From the NCBI GenBank assembly GCA_036489755.1, contig DASXFD010000015.1, positions 148,708 to 212,707 on the forward strand: a stretch of DNA of 64,000 nucleotides, read 5' to 3'. This stretch comes from JABFXX01 sp036489755 (lineage in GTDB: Bacteria > Myxococcota_A > Polyangia > Haliangiales > Haliangiaceae). This document shows positions 1 to 8,709 of this stretch, piece after piece (within the stretch, counting starts at the first letter, position 1; each line of letters begins with the position of its first letter). The notes under the pieces are model-generated. The model searched no databases and was not told where the DNA came from. It saw only the letters and a program-made list of their open reading frames with translations. A program made the position numbers and the translations under genes.

Positions 1-368
1 TGCCACACGGCGCCGCTGCGGATCGCTTCCGCACGCCGCGTGACCTCGCCGGAGCGCTCGCTCCAGCGCACGCGCCGCGCGTGGAGCTCGAGGTCGGCAT
101 CGATGTCGATCGACGTGACGAGCTCGGTGTCGGCATCGCCGCGCGCGAAGCGCATCGTCTCGGTGCGCCGCAGGTGCATGCCCGACGGCGACCACGTCTC
201 GACCTCGGTCGCGGTGCCGACCCGGCCGCCGCCGAGCCAGATCGTGTAGTAGCGCGTGGTGTCGGGCGGCAGCGGCTGTGGTTGTGCCGCCGGCGGCGAC
301 GGCGGATCCCGCGGAGGGACGGCGCACGTGGTCAGCAGAACGGCAGTGGCAAGAACGACAACCCGCAA
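1..368 (-). CDS. Lipoprotein, 3' part cut off by window edge
   Basis: A frame stays open on the minus strand from about position 368 to the window edge. It begins with a hydrophobic stretch ending in a lipobox (LLTTC) followed by a Pro/Ala-rich linker (PPRDPPSPPAAQPQP), the usual layout of an exported lipoprotein. After the linker come beta-rich segments (RYYTIWLGGGRVGTATEVE), and roughly 120 residues are visible. The start is uncertain: a TTG at 368-366 is the nearest candidate before the signal peptide and there is no clear Shine-Dalgarno sequence. It is divergent from the SDR gene, with about 50 bases between them. Family not recognised; the lipoprotein call comes from the visible lipobox. 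Confidence 0.6.
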   Translation of the reverse strand, partial: MRVVVLATAVLLTTCAVPPRDPPSPPAAQPQPLPPDTTRYYTIWLGGGRVGTATEVETWSPSGMHLRRTETMRFARGDADTELVTSIDIDADLELHARRVRWSERSGEVTRRAEAIRSGAVW

Positions 369-417
369 TCGAAAAAAGATCGTAGCGAGGTCCGCGCGGT
401 GATCGCAAACTGCCGGC

Positions 418-1215
418 GTGGCGACATGGGTGATCGTCGGTTGCGGCTTTACGGGCCAGGAGCTCGCGCGGCAGCTCGTGGCCGGCGGCCACGACGTGAT
501 CGTGACGCGCCGCGACGCCGGGCGCGCCGAGGCGATCGCGGGCGAGCTCGGGCCGCACGCGCGGGGCCTCACGCTCGACCTTGCCGGCCCACTGCCGGCG
601 CTGCCAGCCGGCGCGACCGTTGCGTGCCTCGCGCCGCCGGGCCCCGATCCGGCCGGTGAGATCGCGCGCCTCGCGAGCGCGTGCGAGCGCGTGATCTACA
701 TCTCGTCCACCGGCGTCTACGGCGCCGGTCACGCCTCCTGGGTCGACGAGAGCTGGCCACTCGCGCCGCTGACGCGCGAAGGCGCAGCACGCGTGCTTGC
801 CGAGCGCGCGCTGCCGAGCACCGCGATCGCGCTGCGTGCGGCCGGCATCCACGGTCCCGGCCGCGGGTTGGTCGACCGGCTGCGCGCCGGCACCTATCGC
901 ATCGTCGGCGACGGCGGCGCGCACGTCAGCCGCATCCACGTCGTCGACCTCGCACAGGCGATCGCGCGCGCGGGCGAGCGGCCCGGTGTCACCGGCCCGG
1001 TCAACGTCGCCGACGATGCGCCCGATCCGATCGGCCTCGTCGCCGATACGCTTGCCGATCGGCTCGGCGTACCGCGGCCGGCGCGGATCGATCCTGCGAG
1101 CGCGAGCCCGGAGCTCGCCGGCATGATGCTCGCCGATCGCCGGATCGCGAACGCGCGGCTCAAGCGCGAGCTCGGCGTCGTGCTGCGCTACCCGAGCTGG
1201 CGCGATCTCGCCTAG
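418..1215 (+). CDS. NAD(P)-binding SDR/epimerase-like protein (YeeZ type)
   Basis: A 265-residue Rossmann protein. The N-terminus reads VIVGCGFTGQELARQL, a glycine-rich dinucleotide-binding loop after the first beta strand. The segment YISSTGVYG matches the strand before the active site in extended SDR proteins. The usual Tyr-x3-Lys is not evident where expected, which places it among atypical SDRs such as the YeeZ group of NAD-dependent epimerase-like proteins. GTG start at 418, chosen because the Rossmann strand follows at once. The 3' end overlaps the convergent propeller gene by 56 bases. Substrate unknown. Confidence 0.8.
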   Translation: MATWVIVGCGFTGQELARQLVAGGHDVIVTRRDAGRAEAIAGELGPHARGLTLDLAGPLPALPAGATVACLAPPGPDPAGEIARLASACERVIYISSTGVYGAGHASWVDESWPLAPLTREGAARVLAERALPSTAIALRAAGIHGPGRGLVDRLRAGTYRIVGDGGAHVSRIHVVDLAQAIARAGERPGVTGPVNVADDAPDPIGLVADTLADRLGVPRPARIDPASASPELAGMMLADRRIANARLKRELGVVLRYPSWRDLA

Positions 1216-2491
1216 AGACCCCACACAGCGCGAGCGCGAGCAGCGCGGTCGCCCAGCTCGCATCGCCGTCGCCGACCGCGCAGCCGCTCTTCGCCGGCGT
1301 CGCGTGCTGCGGCGCGGGCGCATCCGGCACGACAGGACATGCTGGCTGGCTCGTCGCGAGCGCCTTGATCTCGGCGGGGTCGCAGCGATCGTGCTCCGGC
1401 GTGCCGGCCGGGCAGGCGAGCGGACCCGCGAGCTCGCCGAGCTTCCAGATCGGCGTCCACGCGCCGCCGGCGATCGATCGCACGAGCGCGTTCGGCCCGC
1501 AGCCGATCCAGGCGCCGTCGGGTGCGATCCCGATGCAGGCGAGGGGTGGTGCACCGGCGATCGGCGCGAACGTCGCGCCGCCGTCGCTCGAGCGAAATGC
1601 CGGGCCGCCGATCTTCGCGGCGCCGGATCGGCCCACCGTCGCGACCAGCACGTCACGGTCCGCGATGGCGACGTCCTGGATCGTGCCGGTGCTCGCGAGC
1701 ACCTCGCTGAACGTGCGACCGCCGTCGCGCGTGCGATACAGCCGATCGCCGGGCGCGTTCGCGCCGACCGAGATCAGGAAGAACGTATCGGGCGCGCGTG
1801 GATCGATCGCGGCGACCAGCACGATCGGCGTGGCGCCGAACGCGACCCCCGCCAGCGGCGATGCGGCCCAGGTGTGGCCGCCGTCGCCGCTCGTCTCGAG
1901 ATGCGCGGTCGGCGGTGCGACCTCGTAGCCGCTCGCGACCACGCGCGCGAGGTTGCTCGGCGCGACGCGCACGCTCTTCCAGAAGATCCGCGGTGACTCG
2001 AGACCGACCGGCGCGAACGACGCGCCGTTGTCGTGCGACACGTAGACGTCGTTCGGGGCGCCGCTGATCGCGGTGCCGACCCACAGATCGCCGGTCGGCC
2101 CGAGATCGATCGCGTCGATCCACTTGTCGGCGATGCGCCCGCGCGCGCGTTTCGGCAGCTCGGCGGTCGCCATCGCGAACGTGCAGCCGCGGTCCCGACT
2201 GATCTCCAGGCCGGAAAACGTGGTCGCGAAGATCGTCCCGTCCGTACCGATCGCGTATTTGGGATCCCACGTTCCCGCATACCCGAGGTTCGCCTCGCAC
2301 ACCCAGCGCAATGTGCAACCTGCATCGTGGCTGATCAAAAGCCCGAACGTGGAGCCGACGTACATCGCGTGCGGATCCGCTCGGTCGAAGTGGATCCCGT
2401 CGAGCAACGGCGGTCGACCATCAGCGCGCCCTGTAGCACAGCAATACAGCGCAACAATCACGCACGCGCGGGGGTTCACGTTTCGGAACAT
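1160..2491 (-). CDS. Secreted BNR/Asp-box beta-propeller with MYXO-CTERM-like tail
   Basis: A 443-residue exported protein. The N-terminus (MFRNVNPRACVIVALYCCA) looks like a signal peptide. The body carries repeated Asp-box motifs of the S/T-x-D-x-G-x-T-W/F type (SHDNGASF, SGDGGHTW, TRDGGRTF, SSDGGATF), as in sialidase/sortilin-like propellers and photosynthesis-stability-factor-like proteins. The C-terminus has a Gly-Cys pair, a short hydrophobic helix (WATALLALALCGV) and an Arg-rich tail, the three-part layout of MYXO-CTERM sorting signals. That suggests surface attachment through the cysteine. The last 56 bases overlap the convergent SDR gene. Ligand unknown. The propeller call is firm; the sorting signal is an inference because the Arg tail is longer than usual. 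Confidence 0.8.
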   Translation of the reverse strand: MFRNVNPRACVIVALYCCATGRADGRPPLLDGIHFDRADPHAMYVGSTFGLLISHDAGCTLRWVCEANLGYAGTWDPKYAIGTDGTIFATTFSGLEISRDRGCTFAMATAELPKRARGRIADKWIDAIDLGPTGDLWVGTAISGAPNDVYVSHDNGASFAPVGLESPRIFWKSVRVAPSNLARVVASGYEVAPPTAHLETSGDGGHTWAASPLAGVAFGATPIVLVAAIDPRAPDTFFLISVGANAPGDRLYRTRDGGRTFSEVLASTGTIQDVAIADRDVLVATVGRSGAAKIGGPAFRSSDGGATFAPIAGAPPLACIGIAPDGAWIGCGPNALVRSIAGGAWTPIWKLGELAGPLACPAGTPEHDRCDPAEIKALATSQPACPVVPDAPAPQHATPAKSGCAVGDGDASWATALLALALCGVSRRDRASSGSAARRRARA

Positions 2492-2558
2492 ATTTCCGGT
2501 GCTGTTTTTTCGACAGCTTGGGCCATGGATGCCAGGCTTTCACCATCGACGCTTCATT

Positions 2559-3437
2559 ATGGCCGTGTTAATTCAAAGCTGCGTGGAACGGATTTACCTC
2601 CTCGCCCCGGCGTTGTTCTTGTCGGCGACATTCGTCATCGCCTTCATCGTGTACTGCGGCCTGTGCGCGATCGGTCATGCACCGAAAGTCTCGGGCGTGA
2701 AGCACAACCAAGTGTTCGGCAAATTCTTCGCGAGCTTCTTGGTCTGGTTGCTCGGACCGGCCGAGCGGCTGTTGCTCGGCCGCGTGTCGCCGAACGTGAT
2801 CACGACGGCGTCGCTGGTCATGTGCGCCGTCACCGGGCTCGCCGCTGCGCTCGGTCATCTGCCCGGCGTGGTCTGGCTGTACGCGTTCGCCGGCATCCTC
2901 GACGTGCTCGACGGCCGGCTCGCGCGTCTCGGCGGAACGCAGAACGCGGCCGGCGCCTTGTTCGATTCGGTCAGCGACCGCTGGGGTGAGCTGTTCGTGT
3001 TCGCCGGTTACGCGTGGCTGCTGCACGACACGCCGTGGCTCCTGGCCGTGTTCGGTGCAGTCGCCGGCTCGATGATGGTGAGCTACACGCGCGCGCGTGC
3101 CGAAGGGCTCGGGATCGATCTCGCCGGCGGCATCATGCAGCGCGCCGAGCGGATCGTGATGGTCACCGGCGGCACGCTGATCGCCGCGTGGTGGGGCGCC
3201 GATGACGCCGAGCTCGCGACGACGATCCTCGGCGTGACCATGCTGGTCACCGCGATCGCGTCGACCGCCACCGCGGTCCATCGCTGGGTCGCCGCATACC
3301 GCATGCTGGCGAAGCAGATCGCCGCTCGCGCGATCCCGCCGCTGGCGCTCGGCGAGCCGAACGAGATCTCGGGCCCGGTTCCCGATCCGGCGACCGTGCC
3401 GCGCTTCCGCGACGTTCGTCCGATCGAGCTGCACTGA
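2559..3437 (+). CDS. CDP-alcohol phosphatidyltransferase family membrane protein
   Basis: About 292 residues with several membrane helices. It contains the CDP-alcohol phosphotransferase signature DG-x2-AR-x8-G-x3-D-x3-D, read as DGRLARLGG...G-ALF-D-SVS-D around 2909-2980. The conserved Asp residues bind the metals that position CDP-diacylglycerol or a related CDP-alcohol, so the protein should make a phospholipid headgroup bond at the inner membrane. Which alcohol is used cannot be told. ATG 2559 (MAVLIQSC) was chosen. ATG 2529 is an in-frame alternative, and the open frame further upstream is antisense to the propeller gene. The stop abuts the convergent exonuclease gene with no spacer. Confidence 0.85.
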   Translation: MAVLIQSCVERIYLLAPALFLSATFVIAFIVYCGLCAIGHAPKVSGVKHNQVFGKFFASFLVWLLGPAERLLLGRVSPNVITTASLVMCAVTGLAAALGHLPGVVWLYAFAGILDVLDGRLARLGGTQNAAGALFDSVSDRWGELFVFAGYAWLLHDTPWLLAVFGAVAGSMMVSYTRARAEGLGIDLAGGIMQRAERIVMVTGGTLIAAWWGADDAELATTILGVTMLVTAIASTATAVHRWVAAYRMLAKQIAARAIPPLALGEPNEISGPVPDPATVPRFRDVRPIELH

Positions 3438-4205
3438 CTACTCGATCGTCGCGGTCACCGGCGCGTGATCCGACGCGTCTTGGCCTTTGCGTGCGTCGCG
3501 ATCGATCGCGCATGCCGTGCAGCGCGCCGCGACCGGCTGGGTCGCGAACACGTAGTCGATGCGCAGGCCCTGATTCTTGAAGAAGCTCACGCCGCGGTAG
3601 TCCCACCACGAATACACGCCGCCGTCGGGGACCTTGGCGCGAAATAGATCTTCGAGCCCGAACCCGACGACCTCTGCGAGCGCGGCGCGCTCGTCGGGGC
3701 TGCAGTGGATCTTGCCGGCCCATTGCGCGGGCGACCACACGTCCTTGTCGTCGCACGTCACGTTGAAATCGCCGCACAGGACGAGCGGAGTCGCCGGCGT
3801 CGCGGTGCGATCGAGGTAGCGGCGCAGGCGCCGATACCACGCGAGCTTGTACGTGTACTTGTCGCTGTCGAGATCCTGGCCGTTCGGCACGTAGACGCAG
3901 ATCACGCGAATGCCGTCGACGGTCGCGGCGATCACGCGCGCTTCATCGTCGGGCTCGCCATCGCCGAGGCCGCGCGCGACGTCGGCGAGCTCGTGCTTCG
4001 ACGCGATCGCGACGCCGTTGTAGCTCTTCTGGCCGAACAGCGCGACGTGATAGCCGGCGGCGCGCAACGCGTCCTGCGGGAACCCGGGATCCTCGGTCTT
4101 GGTTTCCTGCAGGCACACCACGTCGGGGCCGGCTTTTGCCAGCCATGCGAGCAGGCGAGCCTCGCGAGCTCGCACCGAATTGATGTTCCACGTCGCGATC
4201 TTCAT
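3438..4205 (-). CDS. xthA: Exodeoxyribonuclease III / AP endonuclease
   Basis: A 255-residue member of the exonuclease-endonuclease-phosphatase family, cleaving abasic sites and degrading 3' ends in base-excision repair. Visible family blocks are MKIATWNINSVRAR at the N-terminus (metal Asn), LQETKTED (metal Glu), YNGVAI, VYVPNGQ, GDFNVT (catalytic Asp/Asn) and the terminal ASDHAPVT (catalytic His). Length is normal. The frame is open 19 codons further upstream, but ATG 4205 begins exactly at the family's first strand. Convergent with the phosphatidyltransferase gene, with adjacent stop codons. Confidence 0.93.
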   Translation of the reverse strand: MKIATWNINSVRAREARLLAWLAKAGPDVVCLQETKTEDPGFPQDALRAAGYHVALFGQKSYNGVAIASKHELADVARGLGDGEPDDEARVIAATVDGIRVICVYVPNGQDLDSDKYTYKLAWYRRLRRYLDRTATPATPLVLCGDFNVTCDDKDVWSPAQWAGKIHCSPDERAALAEVVGFGLEDLFRAKVPDGGVYSWWDYRGVSFFKNQGLRIDYVFATQPVAARCTACAIDRDARKGQDASDHAPVTATIE

Positions 4206-4322
4206 CGTGGTTGCTCGTCCAAACCTACATCCTCGCACCTCGCCGCGTCGCAACCGGCGCATGGAATGAGGGTCTCCCGTTGGCGGTTAGATCGACATCC
4301 ACCCTCGAACGTGAGAATCCCC

Positions 4323-4460
4323 ATGAAAGCAGCTAACGACCTCTCGCTGTGGAGCATCATCGAGCGCCTTCAGCGCCGGCTCGAGCGTCAGGGCATGAAG
4401 CCCGTCGATGCCGATCGTGCCGTCGCACTTGCCGTGCGCACGCTCGCCACGAGCCGCTAG
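4323..4460 (+). CDS. Small hypothetical protein (45 aa)
   Basis: A short frame starting MKAANDLSLWSIIERLQRRL and ending RTLATSR. It is rich in charged helical residues with no membrane segment or signal. The start lies about 115 bases after the divergent xthA start, and a weak purine stretch (GTGAGA) precedes the ATG. Its TAG stop shares the tetranucleotide CTAG with the stop of the convergent gene at 4457. No family recognised. Codon use resembles the neighbours, so it is plausible but not proven. Confidence 0.5.
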   Translation: MKAANDLSLWSIIERLQRRLERQGMKPVDADRAVALAVRTLATSR

Positions 4461-4765
4461 CTGGTCGGCAGCGACGCTGCCTCGGCCTTCGGGTCGAGGT
4501 ACTTCGCGAGCTTTTCTTTGATGTAGTCCTTGGCCTTGTTGCGCCACAGGAAGCCGGGATCCTCGCCGCGAAAGCGAGCATGCCCGCCCGACAGCGACAG
4601 CTCGCCGTCGATCTTCACGACGAGGTACTTGCCGGCGAACTTCGCACGCGTCGCCTCGATCCACGTCACGCTGATGCCGTGACGGTTCTGGAGATACGTG
4701 CCGAGGATCTGAAGGCGAGCGAGCGCATCCTGATCCGTGAGCGAATACGGGTAATCGATCTCCAT
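4457..4765 (-). CDS. Small PHA-granule-region-like protein
   Basis: A 102-residue protein starting MEIDYPYSLTDQDALARLQ, followed by a beta-rich centre (GKYLVVKIDGELSLSGGHARF) and an amphipathic helix (KAKDYIKEKLAKYLD). The layout of a helix, a short antiparallel sheet and a final helix resembles the polyhydroxyalkanoic-acid-system family (PHA_gran_rgn), whose members are small proteins near PHA genes. No other PHA gene is adjacent here, so the role is unknown. ATG 4765 was preferred over the upstream open frame because it begins at the conserved part and has GGAG about ten bases before it. The stop overlaps the convergent small gene within CTAG. Confidence 0.6.
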   Translation of the reverse strand: MEIDYPYSLTDQDALARLQILGTYLQNRHGISVTWIEATRAKFAGKYLVVKIDGELSLSGGHARFRGEDPGFLWRNKAKDYIKEKLAKYLDPKAEAASLPTS

Positions 4766-4793
4766 TTCCGACTGCTCCAGGGTTTTATCACAG

Positions 4794-5120
4794 TCAGGGC
4801 GGCGCCGACTTGTTAAGCGCGGCGCGCTGGTCGTCGGTGAGTTTCTGTTCGCACGCTTGCATCGCGGCATGGTCGCGAGCCGCGAGCATGCAGGTGCGGA
4901 CGTCGGCGGACCACGCGCCGTCTTTGCAGGCGTCCTTGAGCGTATCGCGCAGCGCAGGCAGCTGATCCGCGACGTCGCGACGTGTCGCGGGATCGACGGT
5001 GGCCTTGTCGAGGTCGCCGCTCGCGAGCAGGAAGAACTGGCCGGCGACGGCTTCGCACGGCGGTGCAGTCGAGTGGCCGTGGCAGGCCGCGAGCAAGATC
5101 ACGAGGGCGAAGCGCCGCAT
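4794..5120 (-). CDS. Small lipoprotein, unknown function
   Basis: A 108-residue protein. The N-terminus MRRFALVILLAACHGHS has a positive start, a short hydrophobic core and a lipobox (LLAAC), so it should be a lipid-anchored envelope protein. The mature part is helical and holds four more Cys residues (PPCEAV, DACKDG, RTCMLA, QACEQK) that could form two disulfides. ATG 5120 was chosen because the lipobox follows at the correct distance. It lies upstream of the PHA-like gene on the same strand and divergent from the large membrane protein. No family recognised. Confidence 0.7.
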   Translation of the reverse strand: MRRFALVILLAACHGHSTAPPCEAVAGQFFLLASGDLDKATVDPATRRDVADQLPALRDTLKDACKDGAWSADVRTCMLAARDHAAMQACEQKLTDDQRAALNKSAPP

Positions 5121-5178
5121 GCTGTGATTTCGTCTCGCGGGCGCGCGGGTGTCAACTGGACGTGGTGTAGTTCGCGCG

Positions 5179-7275
5179 GTGAAGCGATCTATCGTGGTGC
5201 TCGCGCTCGTGGTCGCGGCGCTCGCGATCCACGTGCGCGTGATCGCGGGCCGCACGTGGGACGACGTCGACTATCACGCGCAAGTCGCGCCACCTCGGCT
5301 CGCCGCGGCTACGCAAATTCACGACGGCGCGTTTCCGCGGTGGTGGGAAGGCTCGAGCTGGGGCGTGCCGCTGTACGCCGAGCCGAGCCACGGCGCCGGC
5401 GATCCGATGATGTGGATCACGACGACGCCGCACGGGCTCGATCTCGTGCTGCTGTTGCACATCGCGTGGCTCGCGATCGGCATCGGCCTGTGGGCCCGGC
5501 GCGCCGGTGCGAGCCAGCTCGCCGCGATCTCGGCCGGCATCTTGGCGATCGCGACCGGCATCGTCACGAGCGCGGCGATGCGCGGCGCGCTGCCGGGCAT
5601 CGCCGATCTGCCGTGGATCGGCTGGGCGGCGCTCGGGCTTGCGCACGCCGAGTCGCGCCGCGCGCGTGGCCTCTATGCGATCGCGATCGGCCTTCTGCTC
5701 GGTTGGATCGCGCTCGCCGGCGAATTCGCGGCGGTGATCGACGGCGTCGCGATCGCAGCGCTCGTCGGCGGCCACAAACGCACGATCGGCTGGCTCGGCG
5801 GCGGGCTCGTAGCGGCGCTCGCGATCGGCGCGATGCTATGGATTCCCGCGCTCGCGTGGCACGGCGCCGGCGCGACGATGCACGGCATCGGCCTGCCGCG
5901 GCTCGTCGAGCTCGTCGTGCCCGGCGCGTTCGGCTCGACCGATCCGGCGCAGGGCGTCGCGGCGATCGGCGGCGGCGCGGCGAGCGCGTGGCCGAGCTTG
6001 TTCTTCGGCGCGCCGCTCGTCGCGCTCGCGCTCGCATATCGCAGCGACCGGCGCGCGCGTGCGCTCGTGATCGGTTTCGGCGTGCTCGCGCTGTTCGTCG
6101 GCCGCGGCGGCTGGCCCGCCGGGCTCGGTGCGCCCGAGGTCCACGCGGCGGCGCTCGCGGTCGTGCTCGCGGTGCGCGCGGCACGCGGCATCGACGGCCT
6201 GCTCGCCGGCGAGAAACGCGCGCGCGTCGCGATCGGCATCGCGGCGGCCGTCGCCGCCGTCGCGACGTGGTGCATGGTCGCGCTCCGCGATCCGAGCGCG
6301 CCGGCGATCGATCGCGCGCTGGTCGACGGCGGCGTCGGCGTGGCGTGCATGATCGCTGCGTTCGCGCTCGCGAAGCGCGCGCGATATGCGGCGGTCGCGC
6401 TCGCGATCCTGCCGAGCCTCGTCGCGATGCGCTCGACCGAGGTCACGGCGAGCGCCTCCGTGATCGACGACCAACCGCGGTGGGTTACCGACGGGCTCGC
6501 GATGTTCAAGGCGCCACCGCGCCGCATGTATCGGCCGCCGCAGCTCGGCAAGACGCCCGACGGGCCGCTCGCCGATGCGATCGCGACGATGTCTGGCACG
6601 TCGGCGGCGCGCTGGGGCATCGATGCAGCGCGCAGCGACGATCCGGCGCGGCTGCCCGAAGAAGCCGACGCGTGGGCGTCGTCGTCGCACGGCGGTGGCA
6701 CGTTGCTCGAGCGATTCGGCGTGGCGCTCGCGGTGCTACCGCGCAGCGTCGTCGAGAACGGCAAGATGCGCGAGCTCGACCGCACCGACGACTACGCGCT
6801 CGCTCAATATCCGACCGAGCCACCGGCGGTGACGCTATCGGACTGGGAGTGGGTGAGCGATGCCGCGACCGCGTTCAAGACGGTGTTTCCGGCGGACGGC
6901 AAGCGCGGCGTGCCCGTCGATCACGGCGTGCTGATCGGCAGCGGCCCGACACCCGACACCGGCGGCATTCACCACGCGACGACGTGCGACATCGCGCGCT
7001 GGGATGCGGGCGCGATCGATCTGACGTGCAAGCCGCCGAGCGACGCGTACGCGGTCGCGAGCTCGAGCGCGACGCCCGGATGGACGGTCACCGTCGACGG
7101 CGTACCGACGCCGTGGGTTGCCGCCGACGTGCTGCGCCGCGCGGTGTACCTGCCGGCCGGCAAGCACGAGCTGCAGTGGCGCTATCACGTGCCGGGCTTG
7201 TCCGCCGGGCTGGTGCTCGCCGCGCTGGGCATCGCGCTGCTCGCGGCGTTAGGCTGGCTCGCGAGCCGCACATGA
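5179..7275 (+). CDS. Large multi-pass membrane protein, YfhO-like
   Basis: About 698 residues. A first hydrophobic helix (SIVVLALVVAALAIHV) is followed by a long run of Ala/Gly/Leu-rich membrane helices to about residue 430, then a large extracytoplasmic part and a last helix near the C-terminus. The C-terminal block GWTVTVDGVPTP...RRAVYLPAGKHELQWRYHVPG matches the end of YfhO-family proteins, which are thought to act in cell-envelope glycosylation. Predicted role: envelope sugar transfer, not proven. GTG 5179 (MKRSIVV) fits a signal-anchor better than GTG 5149. Its TGA overlaps the ATG of the next gene, so the two are probably coupled. Confidence 0.75.
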   Translation: MKRSIVVLALVVAALAIHVRVIAGRTWDDVDYHAQVAPPRLAAATQIHDGAFPRWWEGSSWGVPLYAEPSHGAGDPMMWITTTPHGLDLVLLLHIAWLAIGIGLWARRAGASQLAAISAGILAIATGIVTSAAMRGALPGIADLPWIGWAALGLAHAESRRARGLYAIAIGLLLGWIALAGEFAAVIDGVAIAALVGGHKRTIGWLGGGLVAALAIGAMLWIPALAWHGAGATMHGIGLPRLVELVVPGAFGSTDPAQGVAAIGGGAASAWPSLFFGAPLVALALAYRSDRRARALVIGFGVLALFVGRGGWPAGLGAPEVHAAALAVVLAVRAARGIDGLLAGEKRARVAIGIAAAVAAVATWCMVALRDPSAPAIDRALVDGGVGVACMIAAFALAKRARYAAVALAILPSLVAMRSTEVTASASVIDDQPRWVTDGLAMFKAPPRRMYRPPQLGKTPDGPLADAIATMSGTSAARWGIDAARSDDPARLPEEADAWASSSHGGGTLLERFGVALAVLPRSVVENGKMRELDRTDDYALAQYPTEPPAVTLSDWEWVSDAATAFKTVFPADGKRGVPVDHGVLIGSGPTPDTGGIHHATTCDIARWDAGAIDLTCKPPSDAYAVASSSATPGWTVTVDGVPTPWVAADVLRRAVYLPAGKHELQWRYHVPGLSAGLVLAALGIALLAALGWLASRT

Positions 7276-7790
7276 TCATCCCGACGCTCGAGACGCAGCG
7301 CCTCGTCCTACGCGGCTACACCGCGCCCGACCTCACCGAGTGCGCCGCGCTATGGGCCGATCCGAACGTCGTGCGCTACATCGGCGGCCAACCGTCGACG
7401 GAGGAGCAGGCGTGGGCGCGCCTGTTGCGCTACGTCGGTCACTGGGAGCTGATGGGCTTCGGGTTCTGGGCGGTCTTCGATCGCGCCGGCGGCGAGTTCC
7501 TCGGCGAGATCGGCGCCGCCGATTTTCGCCGCGACGTCACGCCGCCGATCGGCAACCTCGAGACCGGCTGGGTGTTGCGCCGCAGCGCACACGGCAAGGG
7601 CTACGCGACCGAAGCGCTGCGCGCGGTGCTCGCGTGGCTCGACGCGACGTTTCCCGGCAAGCCGACGGTGTGCGTGATCGAGCCGGCGAACGCACCGTCG
7701 CTGCGCGTCGCGGCGAAGTGCGGCTACGAGCCGATCGGCTCGCGCACGTATCACGGCGCCGAGCTCACCGTGCTGCGCCGGCTCGCGTAG
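7272..7790 (+). CDS. GNAT acetyltransferase, RimJ/RimL type
   Basis: A 172-residue GNAT protein of the kind that acetylates N-terminal or side-chain amines with acetyl-CoA. Family features are TQRLVLRGYTAPDLTEC at the start, GFGFWAVFDR, LGEIGAADFR, the segment LETGWVLRRSAHGKGYATEAL with the acetyl-CoA-binding R/Q-x-x-G-x-G/A-like loop, and the closing CVIEPANAPSLRVAAKCGY. ATG 7272 overlaps the TGA of the upstream membrane-protein gene in the sequence ATGA, so they are likely translated together. Substrate unknown. Confidence 0.88.
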   Translation: MIIPTLETQRLVLRGYTAPDLTECAALWADPNVVRYIGGQPSTEEQAWARLLRYVGHWELMGFGFWAVFDRAGGEFLGEIGAADFRRDVTPPIGNLETGWVLRRSAHGKGYATEALRAVLAWLDATFPGKPTVCVIEPANAPSLRVAAKCGYEPIGSRTYHGAELTVLRRLA

Positions 7791-7803
7791 CGACTCGCAT
7801 CAG

Positions 7804-8601
7804 CTACGGCGCGCGAACGAGGCCGGTCTCCGCGCCGCGCGCGGCGTTCTCGGCGACCGCGGCCTTCGCGAACCGGCGCACGTCGATCAAGAAGTCAGTC
7901 GCGAGCTGCGGTGCGTACTTCACGGCCGTGACCTGTGCGAGGTGATCGAGCTTCTCGTCGGTGTGCCACTCGTTGGCCGTCTGCGACGCCGCGATCGCGC
8001 GGCGCGTGGTGAACATCAAGAGGCCGGTCTTGACGTCGAACATCGTCGCCTCGAGGTAGCCGTAGACGAGCTGATGCTGGCCGGGCAGGAAGAACGCGCC
8101 GATGATCGTCGCGTAGCCCCACGCCCACGGGTTCACGTAATGATCCTTCGCGACCACTTCGCGATACAGCACGACGTATCGCAATCGATAGCGGGCCGCG
8201 GCCTCTCGGAGGGCCTCCATGCCGAGCGCACCCGACGGGATCGGCATCATCTCGGTGACGAGCGAGAACGAGGCATCTTGGCGCAGACCTTTGACGAGCG
8301 CCGCGAGCCCATCGGGCACGTGATCGTAATCGGGCGTCGGGCCCCGCCAGTCGGTCGCCGTGATCACCGGGAGCACCCCGACGCGCGACGGCAGATCGAG
8401 CTCGATCGGCGACGCCAGGATCTTCTGCAGCTGATCTTCCGACAGCTCGCCGTTCGGGTTGCTCGAGAACTCCGAATGATCGAGCGGCTTGGGTGCCGCG
8501 GTATCCGTCGATGGCGCTGCAACCACCGGCATGGACGCCATCTTCGGCGCCGCCGACGCACAACCCGCCAGCACGAACGCGAGCAAGACGATTCGCTTCA
8601 T
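7804..8601 (-). CDS. Lipoprotein, possibly rhombotarget-lipoprotein-like
   Basis: A 265-residue protein with a clear lipoprotein signal (MKRIVLLAFVLAGCAS). The mature part contains VGVLPVITATDW, then RYRLRYVVLYREVVAKD, then WGYATIIGAFFLPGQHQLVYGYLEATMFDVKTGLLMF. This order (a VLP strand, a second strand, a hydrophobic xGAxxxPG loop, then xATMFDxxTGxLLF) resembles periplasmic lipoproteins of the CsgG/rhombotarget kind. The comparison is from memory and tentative. Divergent from the PQQ-propeller gene and convergent with the acetyltransferase. Function unknown. Confidence 0.7.
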   Translation of the reverse strand: MKRIVLLAFVLAGCASAAPKMASMPVVAAPSTDTAAPKPLDHSEFSSNPNGELSEDQLQKILASPIELDLPSRVGVLPVITATDWRGPTPDYDHVPDGLAALVKGLRQDASFSLVTEMMPIPSGALGMEALREAAARYRLRYVVLYREVVAKDHYVNPWAWGYATIIGAFFLPGQHQLVYGYLEATMFDVKTGLLMFTTRRAIAASQTANEWHTDEKLDHLAQVTAVKYAPQLATDFLIDVRRFAKAAVAENAARGAETGLVRAP

Positions 8602-8709
8602 GCCTTATCAACGACACTGCATCTTCGCGCTTACAGCTCACGCAAGCGCGCCCAGACACGTGTTATCTCGGCGGCGCGAGCCGGGTGGCTCGCGAAAGGT
8701 GGGTTGGTC

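Noticed and set aside
2073..2558. N-terminal extension of the phosphatidyltransferase frame
   Set aside because: It overlaps the propeller gene on the other strand and has random composition; the family part starts near 2559.
5152..6785. Long open frames opposite the YfhO-like gene
   Set aside because: They are the expected result of very high GC with third-position bias: Arg/Ala/Ser-rich translations without motifs, while the plus strand gives ordered membrane helices and a recognisable C-terminus.
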